In this document: positions 17,984-27,238 of the stretch, piece after piece
How the letters are laid out: each line of letters begins with the position of its first letter
How positions within the stretch are numbered: the stretch's first letter is position 1
Assembly: GCA_025463135.1 (NCBI GenBank)
Contig: JAOAPY010000029.1
Location: 95,643-159,642, forward strand
DNA from: Acidobacteriota bacterium
Lineage (GTDB): Bacteria; Acidobacteriota; Blastocatellia; Pyrinomonadales; Pyrinomonadaceae
DNA length: 64,000 nt
Direction: 5' to 3'
The notes under the pieces: generated by a model
Database searches by the model: none
Seen by the model: only the letters and a program-made list of their open reading frames with translations
What the model was told of the DNA's origin: nothing
Translations under genes and position numbers: made by a program

Positions 17984-20413
17984 CTAACTCGTGGGAATGC
18001 CCTGCGAAGGCTGCTCGGTAGACCAGAGAGGAGGTGTCTTGGCCTCGTCGGTGGACGAGTCGGCCGTGGGTACGACATCCTCTAGCGCCAGCGCCAACAC
18101 TTCGTCGATAGTCTCAACGAGGTTGATGCACATCGCATTGCGCACTTCCTCGGGGACTTCCGGCAGATCCTTTTCGTTGTCCTTTGGCAGAATGATGGTA
18201 TCAATACCGAAGCGGTGCGCTGCCAGCAGTTTTTCCTTTACACCGCCAATCGGCAGTACCCGGCCGCGCAAGGTGATTTCACCAGTCATGGCGACATTAC
18301 GTCGCACCGCCGCGCGTGTCAGCGCAGAGGCCATGGCTGTGGCCATCGTGATACCAGCGGAAGGGCCATCTTTGGGAATCGCACCTTCGGGTACGTGAAT
18401 ATGCAAATCGCGTTTGCGAATAAAATCGAGACTCATGCCCAGTCGCTCCGAGCGCGCCTTGATACAAGTCAGGGCGGCCTGGGCGGATTCCTGCATTACG
18501 TCACCGAGTTTGCCGGTGAGTCTGACGCCGCCGCGGCCCTTGGTCAGGGTCGCCTCGATCTGAAGTACTTCGCCGCCGATCTCGGTCCAGGCCAGGCCGG
18601 TGGCCAGTCCAATCTCGCTGGAAGCACCCATCCCGAGCACACGGAATTTGATCGGCCCCAGCATTTCGTTCACGCGGGCTGGATCCACTATTTCCTTGAA
18701 ATCTTCGGGCACGCTTTCCGCCACAAACCTGCGCGCAATCTTGCGACAGCACGATCCAATCTCGCGCTCGAGATTTCGCACGCCCGCTTCACGCGTGTAA
18801 TGACGAATGATCTCCAGCAGCCCTTCGTCCGTGAACGAAACCTGTTCGGCCTTCAAGCCGTTGCCATCCGCCTGCTTCGGCACCAGATGTCGCTTGGCGA
18901 TTTCCAGCTTCTCACGCTCGGTATAGCCTGAGAGGCGAAGGATTTCCAGGCGATCCTGCAACGCCGGCGGAATTGTATGCAGCACGTTGGAGGTGGCTAC
19001 GAAGAAAACTTTCGAGAGATCGTATTCGACATCGAGGTAGTGGTCCTGGAACGTGTGGTTCTGTTCCGGATCGAGTACTTCAAGCAGGGCCGAACTTGGA
19101 TCGCCGCGAAAATCAGCGCCGAGCTTATCCACTTCATCGAGCAGGATGATGGGATTAACGGTGCCGGCCTTTTTCATCATTTGAATGATCTGGCCCGGCA
19201 AGGCGCCGATGTAAGTACGGCGGTGACCGCGAATTTCAGCCTCGTCACGTACGCCACCCAGACTCAAACGCACAAACTTACGACCAGTGGCGCGTGCGAT
19301 TGATTTGCCCAGACTGGTTTTTCCCACGCCCGGAGGTCCCACAAAGCAGAGAATAGAGCCCTTGGGATTCTTGACCAGTTGGCGCACGGCGAGATATTCC
19401 AGGATGCGCTCTTTGATCTTCTCCAGGCCGAAGTGATCGTCGTTGAGCACGTCTTCAGCCTTACTCAGGTCCTTGATCTCTTTTGATTTCTGTTTCCAGG
19501 GGACGCTGACGAGCCAGTCAATATAAGTGCGCGAGACGGTACCTTCGGCAGACATCGGCGGCATGGCTTCGAGCCGGTGCAGTTCCTGCATCGCCTTTTC
19601 TTTGGCTTCTTCGGTCATGCCGGCTTCTTCGATCTTTTTCTTGAGCTCTTCAAGCTCGGCCTTTTCGTCCTTGCGGCCAAGTTCTTTGTGGATGGCCTTG
19701 ATCTGCTCGTTGAGGTAGTACTCCTTTTGGGCGCGTTCCATCTGACGCTTCACGCGCGTTTGGATGGTGCGATCCAATTGTCGCTTTTCGAGCTCGAGCT
19801 CCAGCAGTTCGATCAATCGTTGCAGGCGAGCCTGCGCGGAGAAGAGCTCAAGCAAACCCTGCTTGTCTTCAACCGAAAGGCGCAGTTGCGAGGCCAAAGC
19901 ATCAGCCAGGTGCGAAGGATCGTGATTGCGCATGGCGGTCTGCAGAGCGTCAGTTTGCATGTCCGGCGCCAAACGCAAGTGCTGCTCTACGAGCTGCCCG
20001 ATTTTTTGCACCAGGGCATCCAAACGCGCGCCTTCTTCATTTACGATGGGTGCGCGGCGCACGAGGGCCATGAAAGCGCCTTCGGCATTCTCGATGCGCA
20101 CCATGGTGGCGCGCTCCCGGCCTTCGACGACGACCTTGATTTGGCCGTTGTCCTGCTTCTGTGACTGCAAAATGCGACCCAGCGTGCCGACGGTGTAGAT
20201 CTGTTCCGGTGTGGGCTCGTCGACGGTAGCGTCATGCTGAGTTGCGAGAAATATCGTGCGATCAGCGGCCAGCGCCTGCTCCAGAGCACGCACTGAACCG
20301 GCCCGACCGATTTTGAAAGCAACTTTTGTAAAAGGGAAAATCACGACGTCGCGGATTGGCACCATCGGGTACCAGGCGACATCTGAAGGAGTGCGGTCTG
20401 AATATTCTTCCAT
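17984..20413 (-). CDS. lon: ATP-dependent protease Lon
   Basis: An 809-residue, full-length bacterial LonA. It has the N-terminal substrate-recognition domain (~15-205), the coiled-coil linker, the AAA+ module with Walker [14 protein letters not shown] and Walker [12 protein letters not shown], and the C-terminal Ser-Lys protease with catalytic serine in [10 protein letters not shown] and lysine in [10 protein letters not shown]. It degrades misfolded and regulatory proteins in the cytoplasm. It follows tig, clpP and clpX in the same direction, the classical order of this proteostasis block. The spacer to clpX is filled by an inverted-repeat element, so lon may be transcribed separately. Confidence 0.97.
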   Translation of the reverse strand: MEEYSDRTPSDVAWYPMVPIRDVVIFPFTKVAFKIGRAGSVRALEQALAADRTIFLATQHDATVDEPTPEQIYTVGTLGRILQSQKQDNGQIKVVVEGRERATMVRIENAEGAFMALVRRAPIVNEEGARLDALVQKIGQLVEQHLRLAPDMQTDALQTAMRNHDPSHLADALASQLRLSVEDKQGLLELFSAQARLQRLIELLELELEKRQLDRTIQTRVKRQMERAQKEYYLNEQIKAIHKELGRKDEKAELEELKKKIEEAGMTEEAKEKAMQELHRLEAMPPMSAEGTVSRTYIDWLVSVPWKQKSKEIKDLSKAEDVLNDDHFGLEKIKERILEYLAVRQLVKNPKGSILCFVGPPGVGKTSLGKSIARATGRKFVRLSLGGVRDEAEIRGHRRTYIGALPGQIIQMMKKAGTVNPIILLDEVDKLGADFRGDPSSALLEVLDPEQNHTFQDHYLDVEYDLSKVFFVATSNVLHTIPPALQDRLEILRLSGYTEREKLEIAKRHLVPKQADGNGLKAEQVSFTDEGLLEIIRHYTREAGVRNLEREIGSCCRKIARRFVAESVPEDFKEIVDPARVNEMLGPIKFRVLGMGASSEIGLATGLAWTEIGGEVLQIEATLTKGRGGVRLTGKLGDVMQESAQAALTCIKARSERLGMSLDFIRKRDLHIHVPEGAIPKDGPSAGITMATAMASALTRAAVRRNVAMTGEITLRGRVLPIGGVKEKLLAAHRFGIDTIILPKDNEKDLPEVPEEVRNAMCINLVETIDEVLALALEDVVPTADSSTDEAKTPPLWSTEQPSQGIPTS

Positions 20414-20537
20414 GTTTTGAATGCGCTAAAGATCTGAAACTTCTGCAACAAAGGCGAGCCGCTGGATGGCGCCTCGCCCTGGATTGATAACCGGGTCAAT
20501 TGTAAAGCATTTCCAGGCCGCGCGCTACCATGGTGAT

Positions 20538-20641
20538 AGTCCGACAAACTTCAGTTTGTCGTTTTGTCTGCAGCGAAGTTGCGGTTTTTCGAAATTGGGT
20601 CCGGTCGACCACGATAACGACAAACTGAAGTTTGTCGGACT
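20538..20641. repeat. Inverted-repeat element, CCGACAAACT family, between lon and clpX
   Basis: A 104-bp cassette with 26-bp perfect terminal inverted repeats. Each arm is itself palindromic (CCGACAAACTTCAGTTTGTC core). The right end overlaps the TAA stop of clpX by one base, so the element begins exactly where clpX ends and would form a long stem-loop in its 3' untranslated region. Related cassettes occur at 26640, 28322, 47449 and 48985. Confidence 0.85.
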
Positions 20642-21885
20642 TAAGCGGCAGCGCCGTCGATGCCGGCCAGGCCCTCGCCGGGAACAGCGCGACGGCGCTC
20701 GACCATTTCGCTGGTAATGACGAACTCTTTCACTCGTTTTTGTGAGGGCAGGGTGTACATCGCATCCAGCAACAGCTCTTCCAGTATCATCATTAATCCA
20801 CGAGCACCGACTTTTCGATCGACTGCCTGACGGGCGATTGCCTTCAGCGCGTCTTCCGTGAATTTCAGCTTCACGTTGTCAAAGTCGAATTTCTTCTGGT
20901 ACTGCTTGACGAGTGCATTCTTTGGTTCGGTAAGGATTTTGATCAGCGCGCCCTCGTCCAGTTCATGCAGCACACAGCCGACCGGCAAGCGACCGACAAA
21001 CTCCGGGATCAAACCGTAACGAATCAAATCTTCGGGTTGCACCTGGCCAAGTATCTCAGAGTGGCGCGCCGGCCCCGATTTAATCTCGGCATGAAAGCCC
21101 AGCGACTTGTTGCGCAACCGGCGTTCAATTACTTTTTCGAGTCCGACAAAGGCCCCGCCGCAGATGAACAAAATGTTTTGCGTGTCGACCGGGAAAAATT
21201 CCTGGTGGGGATGTTTGCGCCCGCCCTGCGGCGGCACATTGGCGACCGTGCCTTCCAGAATTTTCAACAATGCCTGCTGCACACCCTCACCCGACACGTC
21301 GCGCGTGATCGAAGGGTTCTCGTCTTTACGACAGATCTTATCGACCTCGTCGATGTAGATGATGCCCTGCTGTGCTCGCTCGACATCGCCATTGGCTGCC
21401 TGCAGGAGTTTGAGAATGATGTTTTCCACATCTTCGCCGACGTATCCGGCTTCGGTGAGAGTGGTGGCATCAACGATAGTGAAAGGCACGCTGAGCAGGC
21501 GAGCGAGTGTTTGGGCCAACAGCGTCTTGCCGGTTCCGGTTGGTCCAATCAGCAGGATGTTCGCCTTTTGAATCTCGACTTCCGAACGGCGGCGAGCGAT
21601 CTCGATTCTCTTGTAGTGCTGATAGACGGCCACTGCCAGGCGCTTCTTGGTGTCTTCCTGGCCGATTACATATTCGTCCAAAAAGTTTTTGATCTCGCCG
21701 GGCTTTGGCAAAGGTGGGCGGCTGGCTACAGATTCAGCCTGCTGATCATCGGAGATTATCTCGTTGCAGATATCGATGCATTCATTGCAGATATAAACCG
21801 TGGGACCGGCAATCAGCTTCTTTACCTCGTTCTGCGATTTACCACAGAACGAACAGCGCAACGTATCGTCAGCTCTTCGTACCAT
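20641..21885 (-). CDS. clpX: ClpX, ATPase subunit of the ClpXP protease
   Basis: A 414-residue AAA+ unfoldase. The N-terminal zinc-binding domain carries C11-x2-C14 and C33-x2-C36. Next come Walker [13 protein letters not shown], the substrate-gripping pore loop GYVGEDVE and Walker [11 protein letters not shown]. The loop KSLGF corresponds to the IGF-type tripeptide that docks on ClpP. ClpX recognises, unfolds and feeds proteins into ClpP. It is 36 bp downstream of a small zinc-finger gene and in the tig-clpP-clpX-lon block. Its ribosome site AGGAG lies inside a short palindrome (AGGAGCCCTCCT) about 10 bp from the ATG, which could influence translation. Confidence 0.97.
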   Translation of the reverse strand: MVRRADDTLRCSFCGKSQNEVKKLIAGPTVYICNECIDICNEIISDDQQAESVASRPPLPKPGEIKNFLDEYVIGQEDTKKRLAVAVYQHYKRIEIARRRSEVEIQKANILLIGPTGTGKTLLAQTLARLLSVPFTIVDATTLTEAGYVGEDVENIILKLLQAANGDVERAQQGIIYIDEVDKICRKDENPSITRDVSGEGVQQALLKILEGTVANVPPQGGRKHPHQEFFPVDTQNILFICGGAFVGLEKVIERRLRNKSLGFHAEIKSGPARHSEILGQVQPEDLIRYGLIPEFVGRLPVGCVLHELDEGALIKILTEPKNALVKQYQKKFDFDNVKLKFTEDALKAIARQAVDRKVGARGLMMILEELLLDAMYTLPSQKRVKEFVITSEMVERRRAVPGEGLAGIDGAAA

Positions 21886-21921
21886 ATCTGTAGGAGGGCT
21901 CCTTCAGAAAGATTACCTTAT

Positions 21922-22143
21922 TTATTTGAGGCCTAACGCCGGGGAGGTCGGGAGCTCCGGCGCCGTCAGTTTTTGATAGTAGTGTTGGACGCATTCATTG
22001 CAAATAAATGCGCTCTTGCCAACCATGCGGCGTGGAACTCCCGCTGTCGCCTGCGGCGCCCCAGCCATCATAGCCGAAACCTCACCTCTGGACTTACCAC
22101 AGAACGAGCAGCAAAATCCGCGGGCTTTCATTTTTGCAATCAT
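21922..22143 (-). CDS. Stand-alone ClpX-type C4 zinc-finger protein
   Basis: A 73-residue protein whose core repeats the zinc-binding domain of ClpX: CSFCGKS at residues 12-18 and FICNECVQHYY at 46-56, giving C12-x2-C15 and C48-x2-C51. The corresponding ClpX sequences are CSFCGKS and [10 protein letters not shown]. The insert between the two knuckles is about 14 residues longer, rich in Ala, Gly and Pro. There is no AAA+ domain. The ClpX zinc domain is known to dimerise and to bind adaptors and some substrates. From its position between clpP and clpX I infer a role in modulating ClpX substrate delivery, but it may be a duplicated domain with another use. No strong ribosome site is seen before the ATG; a second in-frame ATG lies four codons on. 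Confidence 0.8.
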   Translation of the reverse strand: MIAKMKARGFCCSFCGKSRGEVSAMMAGAPQATAGVPRRMVGKSAFICNECVQHYYQKLTAPELPTSPALGLK

Positions 22144-22191
22144 CTTAGTTGTAACGCAACTGGCTGACCTGCGATTGGCTCACCTCAGGTG

Positions 22192-22776
22192 TTACTCGCG
22201 ATGCGCGATCACCTCGTCAATTAAACCATACTCTTTGGCTTGCATGGCAGACATAATCTTGTCGCGCTCAACATCACGTTCCACGGTATCGTAGGATTGG
22301 CCGGTGTGTTTGGCGATGATCTGCGAGGTTAACTCGCGCATGCGCAGAATCTCTTCGGCCTGAATGCGAATGTCCGTGGCCTGCCCTTCGGACCCACCGC
22401 GGGGCTGGTGGATAAGAATACGAGAGTTCGGTAAAGCGAACCGTTTGCCCTTGGCGCCGGCAGCCAGCAGCAAGGCCCCCATCGACGCACATTGACCAAC
22501 GCAGATGGTTGTGACATCCGGACGAATGAATTGCATCGTGTCGTAGATGGCCATACCGGCGGTGATCGAACCGCCCGGCGAATTGATATAAATATTAATG
22601 TCCTTCTCTGGATCCTCAGCTTCGAGAAACAAAAGCTGCGCAACGATCAGGTTCGCGATCTGATCGTCGATCGGCGTCCCCAGAAAAATGATGTTGTCTT
22701 TCAGGAGGCGCGAATAAATGTCGAACGCACGCTCGCCGCGCGAAGTTTGTTCGACCACCATCGGAACTAATGCCAT
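22192..22776 (-). CDS. clpP: ATP-dependent Clp protease proteolytic subunit
   Basis: A 194-residue serine protease of the ClpP family, the barrel that degrades substrates unfolded by ClpX. The catalytic triad is intact: Ser98 in GQCASMGA, His123 in LIHQP and Asp172 in VERD. The oxyanion-loop segment SPGGSITAG is present. I chose the ATG at 22776 (MALVPMV) because AGAGG precedes it by 7 bp and the N-terminus then matches the processed family form; an in-frame ATG exists 21 bp upstream. It is followed by the zinc-finger gene after 48 bp and lies 119 bp downstream of tig, with an inverted-repeat element filling most of that gap. Confidence 0.97.
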   Translation of the reverse strand: MALVPMVVEQTSRGERAFDIYSRLLKDNIIFLGTPIDDQIANLIVAQLLFLEAEDPEKDINIYINSPGGSITAGMAIYDTMQFIRPDVTTICVGQCASMGALLLAAGAKGKRFALPNSRILIHQPRGGSEGQATDIRIQAEEILRMRELTSQIIAKHTGQSYDTVERDVERDKIMSAMQAKEYGLIDEVIAHRE

Positions 22777-22805
22777 GTTGAACCTCTCGAACCTCATTCA
22801 GAAAT

Positions 22806-22908
22806 CAGATTTCCATTTATCATTTGAGATTTCTCAATTGTCATTGAAGCCACAACCTTGTTCCATACAAGAATGACAAATGAAAAATGTCAAATGATAA
22901 ATGGAAAA
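22806..22908. repeat. AT-rich inverted-repeat element between tig and clpP
   Basis: About 100 bp with inverted arms of the form TTTCCATTTATCATTTGA (22810-22827) and TCAAATGATAAATGGAAA (22889-22906), perfect over 18 bp. The rest of each arm carries imperfect repeats of the same words (TGTCATT/AATGACA). No T-run follows in either direction, so it is not a classical terminator. It sits between the stop of tig and the start of clpP. Confidence 0.8.
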
Positions 22909-22916
22909 TAAAAACT

Positions 22917-24287
22917 CTATTCTGCTTCTTCACTTTCACTTGTGGCTTCCGGTTCATCGGCAAACACCAGCTCCGGTTCTTGCCATTCTGACTCCGTTAC
23001 ACTCGCATTTTCAACCAGGAAATCCAGAGCCTTGCGATTGCGCAATCTGCTCGCGATGCTACGGTCGCCCCCTTCCTTTGTCAAGGCAGCCTGTATCTGT
23101 TCTTTGGTCTGTCGGGAAGCCATCGCGATGGCCTCGATCTCGGCTTCAATCTCTTCCTCACTGACCTCCAAATTCTCTTCTTCGGCGATGCGTTCCAGCA
23201 GCATTGAGCCCCGCACATCGTCCTCGGCCTGACCTCTCAATTCTTCGCGCGCGCCTTCCCAGTTGAGCTCCGAATTGCGCGGATCGATGCCCCTGCCAAT
23301 CATGTCCCGCACGACTGCTTCCAGGCGGTTAGTGGTCTGATGATCGATCAGTGTGGCGGGCACCTCGAACGGATGTTGAGCGGCGAGCTTTCTCATAACT
23401 TCGGTGCGCAGTCGATGATCCGCCTCGGTTCCGGCACGTGCTTCCAGGTCTTCGCGAATCCTGGTGCGCAGGGTCGCGAGCGAGTCAAACTCTTCGTTAA
23501 GACTGGCAGCCCATTCATCATCCAGTTCCGGCAATTCCTTACGGCGCACAGCAGAAACTTTGGCGGTATAATCCACTCGTTTTCCTGCCAGACCTTTGGA
23601 GGTAAAGTCAGGTGAATAATCGACGCGAAACGTTTTTTCGTCATCAGGCTTGGTGTCAAGCAGGTTGTCGGTGAATTCCTGCTGCACGCCGTCGCCACCA
23701 AGGACCACTTCGACATCGTCAACATTGATGTCTTCCGCTTCCGGAGTGTCAACAAACTTGCCGTTGAAATTGACGGTGACTGTATCTCCCAACTGGGCGC
23801 CGCGGTCCTCGACGGGAATCAGTGAAGCGGAATTCTCGCGCAGACCTTCCACGATGCGGTCAATATCGGCGTCGGCCACGGGCCGAACGGCGCGGGTCAG
23901 GGGAATGCCTTTATATTCACCCAACTCAACTCGCGGGAGCACCTCGACTTTTACGTGGACAGAGATTGGTTCGGCGCCAAACTTTTGCAGCGACTCATCA
24001 TTGTCCAGATGGACGTCGGGCTCGCCGATTGTTTCCAGCGAATGCTCCTGGATGGCTTCGTTGATTGCTTCGGGCACCAGCTCCTGTAGGACCTCGCCGC
24101 GAATTTCGCCTTTATAGCGCGTACGGACGACGGATCTTGGCGCGTGCCCTTTGCGAAAGCCCGGCACGTTCGCCAGCTTTGAATACTTATCGCTGACGCG
24201 ATCATAAGCATCCCGCACTATTGCCGAGTCAATCTCGATCTTGATCTCTTTGCGGGTGGGAGAAACATCAATTAATTCAGTCTTCAT
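22917..24287 (-). CDS. tig: Trigger factor, ribosome-associated chaperone
   Basis: A 456-residue trigger factor. The N-terminal ribosome-docking loop is seen as GFRKGHAPRSVV (~43-54), followed by an FKBP-type prolyl isomerase domain (~150-240, beginning GAQLGDTVTVNFNGKF) and a helical C-terminal chaperone domain with an acidic tail. It binds near the ribosomal exit tunnel and protects nascent chains. It is the first gene of the tig-clpP-clpX-lon series. The region upstream is dominated by an AGTAATCAGT-type repeat, so the promoter is not obvious. Confidence 0.96.
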   Translation of the reverse strand: MKTELIDVSPTRKEIKIEIDSAIVRDAYDRVSDKYSKLANVPGFRKGHAPRSVVRTRYKGEIRGEVLQELVPEAINEAIQEHSLETIGEPDVHLDNDESLQKFGAEPISVHVKVEVLPRVELGEYKGIPLTRAVRPVADADIDRIVEGLRENSASLIPVEDRGAQLGDTVTVNFNGKFVDTPEAEDINVDDVEVVLGGDGVQQEFTDNLLDTKPDDEKTFRVDYSPDFTSKGLAGKRVDYTAKVSAVRRKELPELDDEWAASLNEEFDSLATLRTRIREDLEARAGTEADHRLRTEVMRKLAAQHPFEVPATLIDHQTTNRLEAVVRDMIGRGIDPRNSELNWEGAREELRGQAEDDVRGSMLLERIAEEENLEVSEEEIEAEIEAIAMASRQTKEQIQAALTKEGGDRSIASRLRNRKALDFLVENASVTESEWQEPELVFADEPEATSESEEAE

Positions 24288-24289
24288 AA

Positions 24290-24503
24290 GTAGTAGTCAG
24301 TAATTAGTAATCAGTTGTCAGGATTCAGTCGTCAGTTGTCAATAGTCAGTGATCGGTACTTAGTACTTAGTCCTTTGTTTTTTGCTTACGTTGTGTACGC
24401 GGCGGTAGGTTCTGATGACAAATTAAAATCGCGTCATTAAGAACGGAAAGCAAGTACAAAGAACCAAAAGCAAAATACTAAGACAAACTGATCGCTGACT
24501 ACT
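24290..24503. repeat. AGTAATCAGTTGTCAG-type repeat cluster
   Basis: From 24290 to ~24373 the words AGTCAGTAAT, AGTAATCAGT and GTCAGTTGTC recur with variation. A divergent inverted arm (24458-24503, ending TGATCGCTGACTACT) faces it. A second set of the same words, again as facing arms, lies at 27088-27234. The cluster separates tRNA-Leu from tig. Confidence 0.65.
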
Positions 24504-24507
24504 TCTT

Positions 24508-24592
<85 letters not shown>

Positions 24593-24781
24593 AAAACGAT
24601 AAATCTTACTACGGCTCAACCTCTCTCGCTTACTGGGCCTGAATTCTAGCACATCGAGTGATCGGCCTCCGCACATGCACAATAGATTCTTAGTCACAAA
24701 TAACAGAGCCTCGCATTTGGGGCCAGACTGCGAGGGAGACGTGCGGGTTTAGCCGCTCGTTGCGTCCGCTCAGCGCAAAAC

Positions 24782-24813
24782 AAAAAGGGCAGCCTTCTGG
24801 CTTGCCCTTTTTG
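24782..24813 (-). terminator. Terminator after the EF-hand-like exoprotein gene
   Basis: Arms AAAAAGGGCAAGCC and GGCTGCCCTTTTT on the minus strand (one mismatch), ending in five T, located 36 bp past the stop of the 24849-25961 gene. The spacer from here to tRNA-Leu shows no gene. Confidence 0.75.
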
Positions 24814-24848
24814 ATCAAGTCGTGACTGACCAGGACGCGCGCTGCTTC

Positions 24849-25961
24849 CTAGCGTGCGGTCGAAAAAATCACATCCCAGGCCCACCGTCCCAGTTGAGCA
24901 TCGTTTGCACCTTTGACCTTGGCTCTGTAACGAAAGCGGTTGCCAAACTGGTCGGTTCGTTTGGATACTTTATAATCCAGTTCGATAACCTTGATACCGA
25001 CGTCTGTCAGGGTCTGTAGCTCATTCGGTTCGGACAATCCATTGTGGTTGGTGTCTTGCCATAGCTTTAGTCCTCGAAAAACACTGTCGAGTTTCGAGAT
25101 TTTCCCATCCCCGTTACCTCCGCTCCCGGGATTATCAAAGAGACCAAGAGCGATAAAGCCGTTATGCGATTCCCCCTCGGGTGGCGCTGGTTGCGTCGTG
25201 AAGTTGCCAAATAGCTCTTTGCCATTGTCGATGACGCCGTTTCCATTTCGGTCTAACACAAGGAATGCATCATCAGATCCCGGAGAGGTCCATGCCAGTT
25301 GCTCAGCAATTCCGTTGGAGTCTAAGTCAAAGGCTACGCCGCCAGTTGCATCAGTGAGCGAAAATCCATCACCGTTGACATCTATGATGATTGGCGAAGT
25401 TGCGTCGCAACGGCAAAACTCGCCGCTATATGTTTCTCCGCCATCCCAACACTTATCCTGGAACCATTGCGGTTTGCCACAACTGCCATCACCACTGTCA
25501 ACGAAACCTCCGATACAGCCTGAGGTGTAGTGGGCAAAGTCGGTTTCGCCCCCGCAGTGGGCTTTGCAGTGGTAGGTAAACCGGTGGTTCGTTATCTGCG
25601 CGAAAGGCGCATTATAAACACATTCGCCTAGTACCTCGGTGGGGGCATGCGTTTGTTGATTCCAAACGCCCACGGTCGTTTCTTCCCAAAAGGGCTGATC
25701 GTATCCTGGGTAGCATGCCAGGGCGCCATCATTGAAATAAGCGCCGGCCCCTGTAACGTTGACCGGCGGACTACTCTGCACGTGCCCATCCGCAAAAAAG
25801 AGATCCCAGTGAGCGGTCTTACTGAAGGCTGCGGGATAAGGACCACCGGCGAAGGTATCAGGTTCGTGTACTTGGAAGTAGGATCCGCAGGCGGCCAATA
25901 CTCTCAGGGTGATAAACATGCTGACAATGATGAGGATGAGGGGAGTGAGGATTCGCTTCAT
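24849..25961 (-). CDS. Secreted protein with calcium-binding-like DxNxDG repeats
   Basis: A 370-residue exported protein with a signal peptide (hydrophobic ~5-22, cleavage after VLA). Residues ~24-185 form a cysteine-rich domain with no recognised fold. The C-terminal half (~190-370) contains repeated Asp/Asn/Gly loops typical of EF-hand or dockerin-like calcium sites: DVNGDGF, DRNGNGVIDNG, GNGDGKISKLD and DTNHNGLSEPNEL, with a conserved closing region. Calcium binding is inferred from these loops. The ATG overlaps the stop of the preceding gene (TAATG), so the two are translationally coupled and probably act together. No enzymatic motif is visible. Confidence 0.85.
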   Translation of the reverse strand: MKRILTPLILIIVSMFITLRVLAACGSYFQVHEPDTFAGGPYPAAFSKTAHWDLFFADGHVQSSPPVNVTGAGAYFNDGALACYPGYDQPFWEETTVGVWNQQTHAPTEVLGECVYNAPFAQITNHRFTYHCKAHCGGETDFAHYTSGCIGGFVDSGDGSCGKPQWFQDKCWDGGETYSGEFCRCDATSPIIIDVNGDGFSLTDATGGVAFDLDSNGIAEQLAWTSPGSDDAFLVLDRNGNGVIDNGKELFGNFTTQPAPPEGESHNGFIALGLFDNPGSGGNGDGKISKLDSVFRGLKLWQDTNHNGLSEPNELQTLTDVGIKVIELDYKVSKRTDQFGNRFRYRAKVKGANDAQLGRWAWDVIFSTAR

Positions 25962-26464
25962 TAATCGGGTTTCTCCTTATTATTTTTGGACTCGCGATCT
26001 CTTATTTGATGCAGCGTTACTAAGTCACAGCCCTCTTCAGTCCCGTCGGCATACATCGCGCCGTCAATTTGTAACGGGACTCCAGGGAAGATGTTGCTGA
26101 CATCCATATTGAGGACATTACGCTCATGAGGCTTGATTACTATGAGATGATCTCCAGTGCCCTTGAAGGATCCGCTAAGAGTTACAGTATAAGCAGCCCT
26201 GTCCTTGGCGGTAGTCATTGCGACTCCAATGACCCCCACCTCACCGGTATTCTCTACCTCAACCAATAACAGCGGACCTTTGATTTGACTCTTAACGACT
26301 TTTAGATTCTTTGCGCAGGAAATTATTTGCGGAACCGTCGTAATGATGGCGCGCTGCTCCTCAGGCTCTTGTTTGGCTGGATGACGGGGAGTTATCGCGT
26401 AAGCGATGGAACCAATGGACACACCGACAGTGATGAACAGAACAGCTCGTTTTTTGGAAAGCAT
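25961..26464 (-). CDS. Small exported hypothetical protein, coupled to the EF-hand-like protein
   Basis: A 167-residue protein from the ATG at 26464, which has GAGG 5 bp upstream; a GTG 33 bp earlier is a weaker alternative. The N-terminus has a signal or anchor segment (KRAVLFITVGVSIGSIAYA). The remainder looks like one beta-sandwich domain (VVKSQIKGPLLLVEVENTG, LIVIKPHERNVLNMDVSN) similar in pattern to DUF-type Ig folds. Two cysteines are present. I do not recognise the family. The stop overlaps the next start, implying a shared complex or pathway. Confidence 0.75.
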   Translation of the reverse strand: MLSKKRAVLFITVGVSIGSIAYAITPRHPAKQEPEEQRAIITTVPQIISCAKNLKVVKSQIKGPLLLVEVENTGEVGVIGVAMTTAKDRAAYTVTLSGSFKGTGDHLIVIKPHERNVLNMDVSNIFPGVPLQIDGAMYADGTEEGCDLVTLHQIRDRESKNNKEKPD

Positions 26465-26639
26465 TTTGCCTCGTTGACTTGAGAACATCTTCACCACTGG
26501 ATCCTAAGGAGCGATGAGAAAGGATCCAAAGAACGGGTTCGGTGGAATAACAGGAATGCGTGATAATCCCTGTCCGAGAGCCTGAGACTGTGAAACCCTA
26601 CACCCGGGCCTGAGAACAAGTCAAGCAATCCCTAACTTC

Positions 26640-26738
26640 GGTAGTGGGTCAGTTTCGCAGCAAATGTCCGACAAACTTTAGTTTGTCGCGGCGTTACGAC
26701 AAGCTAAAGCTCATCGGACATCAAACTGACCCACTACC
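26640..26738. mobile_element. 99-bp MITE with 16-bp terminal inverted repeats and 8-bp target duplication
   Basis: The element starts GGTAGTGGGTCAGTTT (26640-26655) and ends with the exact complement (26723-26738). It is flanked on both sides by the direct repeat CTAACTTC (26632-26639 and 26739-26746). Inside is a second, near-perfect palindrome built from ATGTCCGACAAACTTTAGT-type arms. There is no coding capacity, so it must have been moved in trans. An 8-bp duplication occurs in several IS families; I cannot assign one. The rest of the 26465-26824 spacer shows no gene. Confidence 0.88.
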
Positions 26739-26824
26739 CTAACTTCTGGGAATGCGTCCGATGGCTCGATCCGGTTAGCTCTCAGACCAAAGTCAGGCGA
26801 GCCACTAATTCACAGACACAGGGT

Positions 26825-27082
26825 TCACTTTATTCGATAAGTTGTTTTGGTTTTGCCGAGGAAGTCTTTCCCGCTCTCTTTCAGAACCACTCCGGCGTGT
26901 TCCAGCTCGAAGTAAGCGCGTTGAATCTCGCCGCGATCGACAGCAAGCTTTTGCGCCAGGGAGGCAGGTGAGGGCAGCGTTTCGCCGGAAGCCAGTTGGC
27001 CCCCGCGAATCTGGCCCTCGATTTGTTCGCGAACCTGGGCGTAGATAGGGCCGTGGGAAGGATCTTTTAATTCGATGTTCAT
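26825..27082 (-). CDS. Minimal GntR-type transcription regulator (DNA-binding domain only)
   Basis: An 85-residue protein that is essentially one GntR winged-helix domain. PIYAQVREQIEGQIRGGQL leads into GETLPSPASLAQKLAVDRG and IQRAYFELEHAGVV, the usual helix-turn-helix and wing; the arginine after LPS is replaced by proline-alanine. The effector-binding domain present in ordinary GntR regulators is missing, as in short YtrA-like members. It lies ~155 bp downstream of the sugar isomerase gene and probably regulates the amino-sugar genes nearby. How it senses a signal without an effector domain is unclear. Confidence 0.8.
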   Translation of the reverse strand: MNIELKDPSHGPIYAQVREQIEGQIRGGQLASGETLPSPASLAQKLAVDRGEIQRAYFELEHAGVVLKESGKDFLGKTKTTYRIK

Positions 27083-27087
27083 GTTTT

Positions 27088-27234
27088 TGGTAGTTGTCAG
27101 TAATCAGTAGTCAGTAATCAGAGGGCGCCCCTTATTTGGTACGCAGTCACCGATCGAAAAGGGTAATGTACCCGATGAAAATACCGCTCCTATCAATCGC
27201 ACTGAAGCCCTGATTGCTGACTACTGATTACTCT
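27088..27234. repeat. AGTAATCAGTAGTCAG-type inverted repeat
   Basis: The left part (27092-27120) consists of repeated GTCAGTAATCAGTAGTCAG words. The right arm (27210-27232) is its complement, CTGACTACTGATTACT. Together they flank ~90 bp of unrelated sequence between the GntR and SIS genes. The same family is present at 24290-24503. Confidence 0.75.
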
Positions 27235-27238
27235 TCCT

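Noticed and set aside
20538..20641. Considered as a simple clpX terminator
   Set aside because: There is no T-run in either direction and the same arms recur elsewhere with different centres, so a dispersed repeat is the better description.
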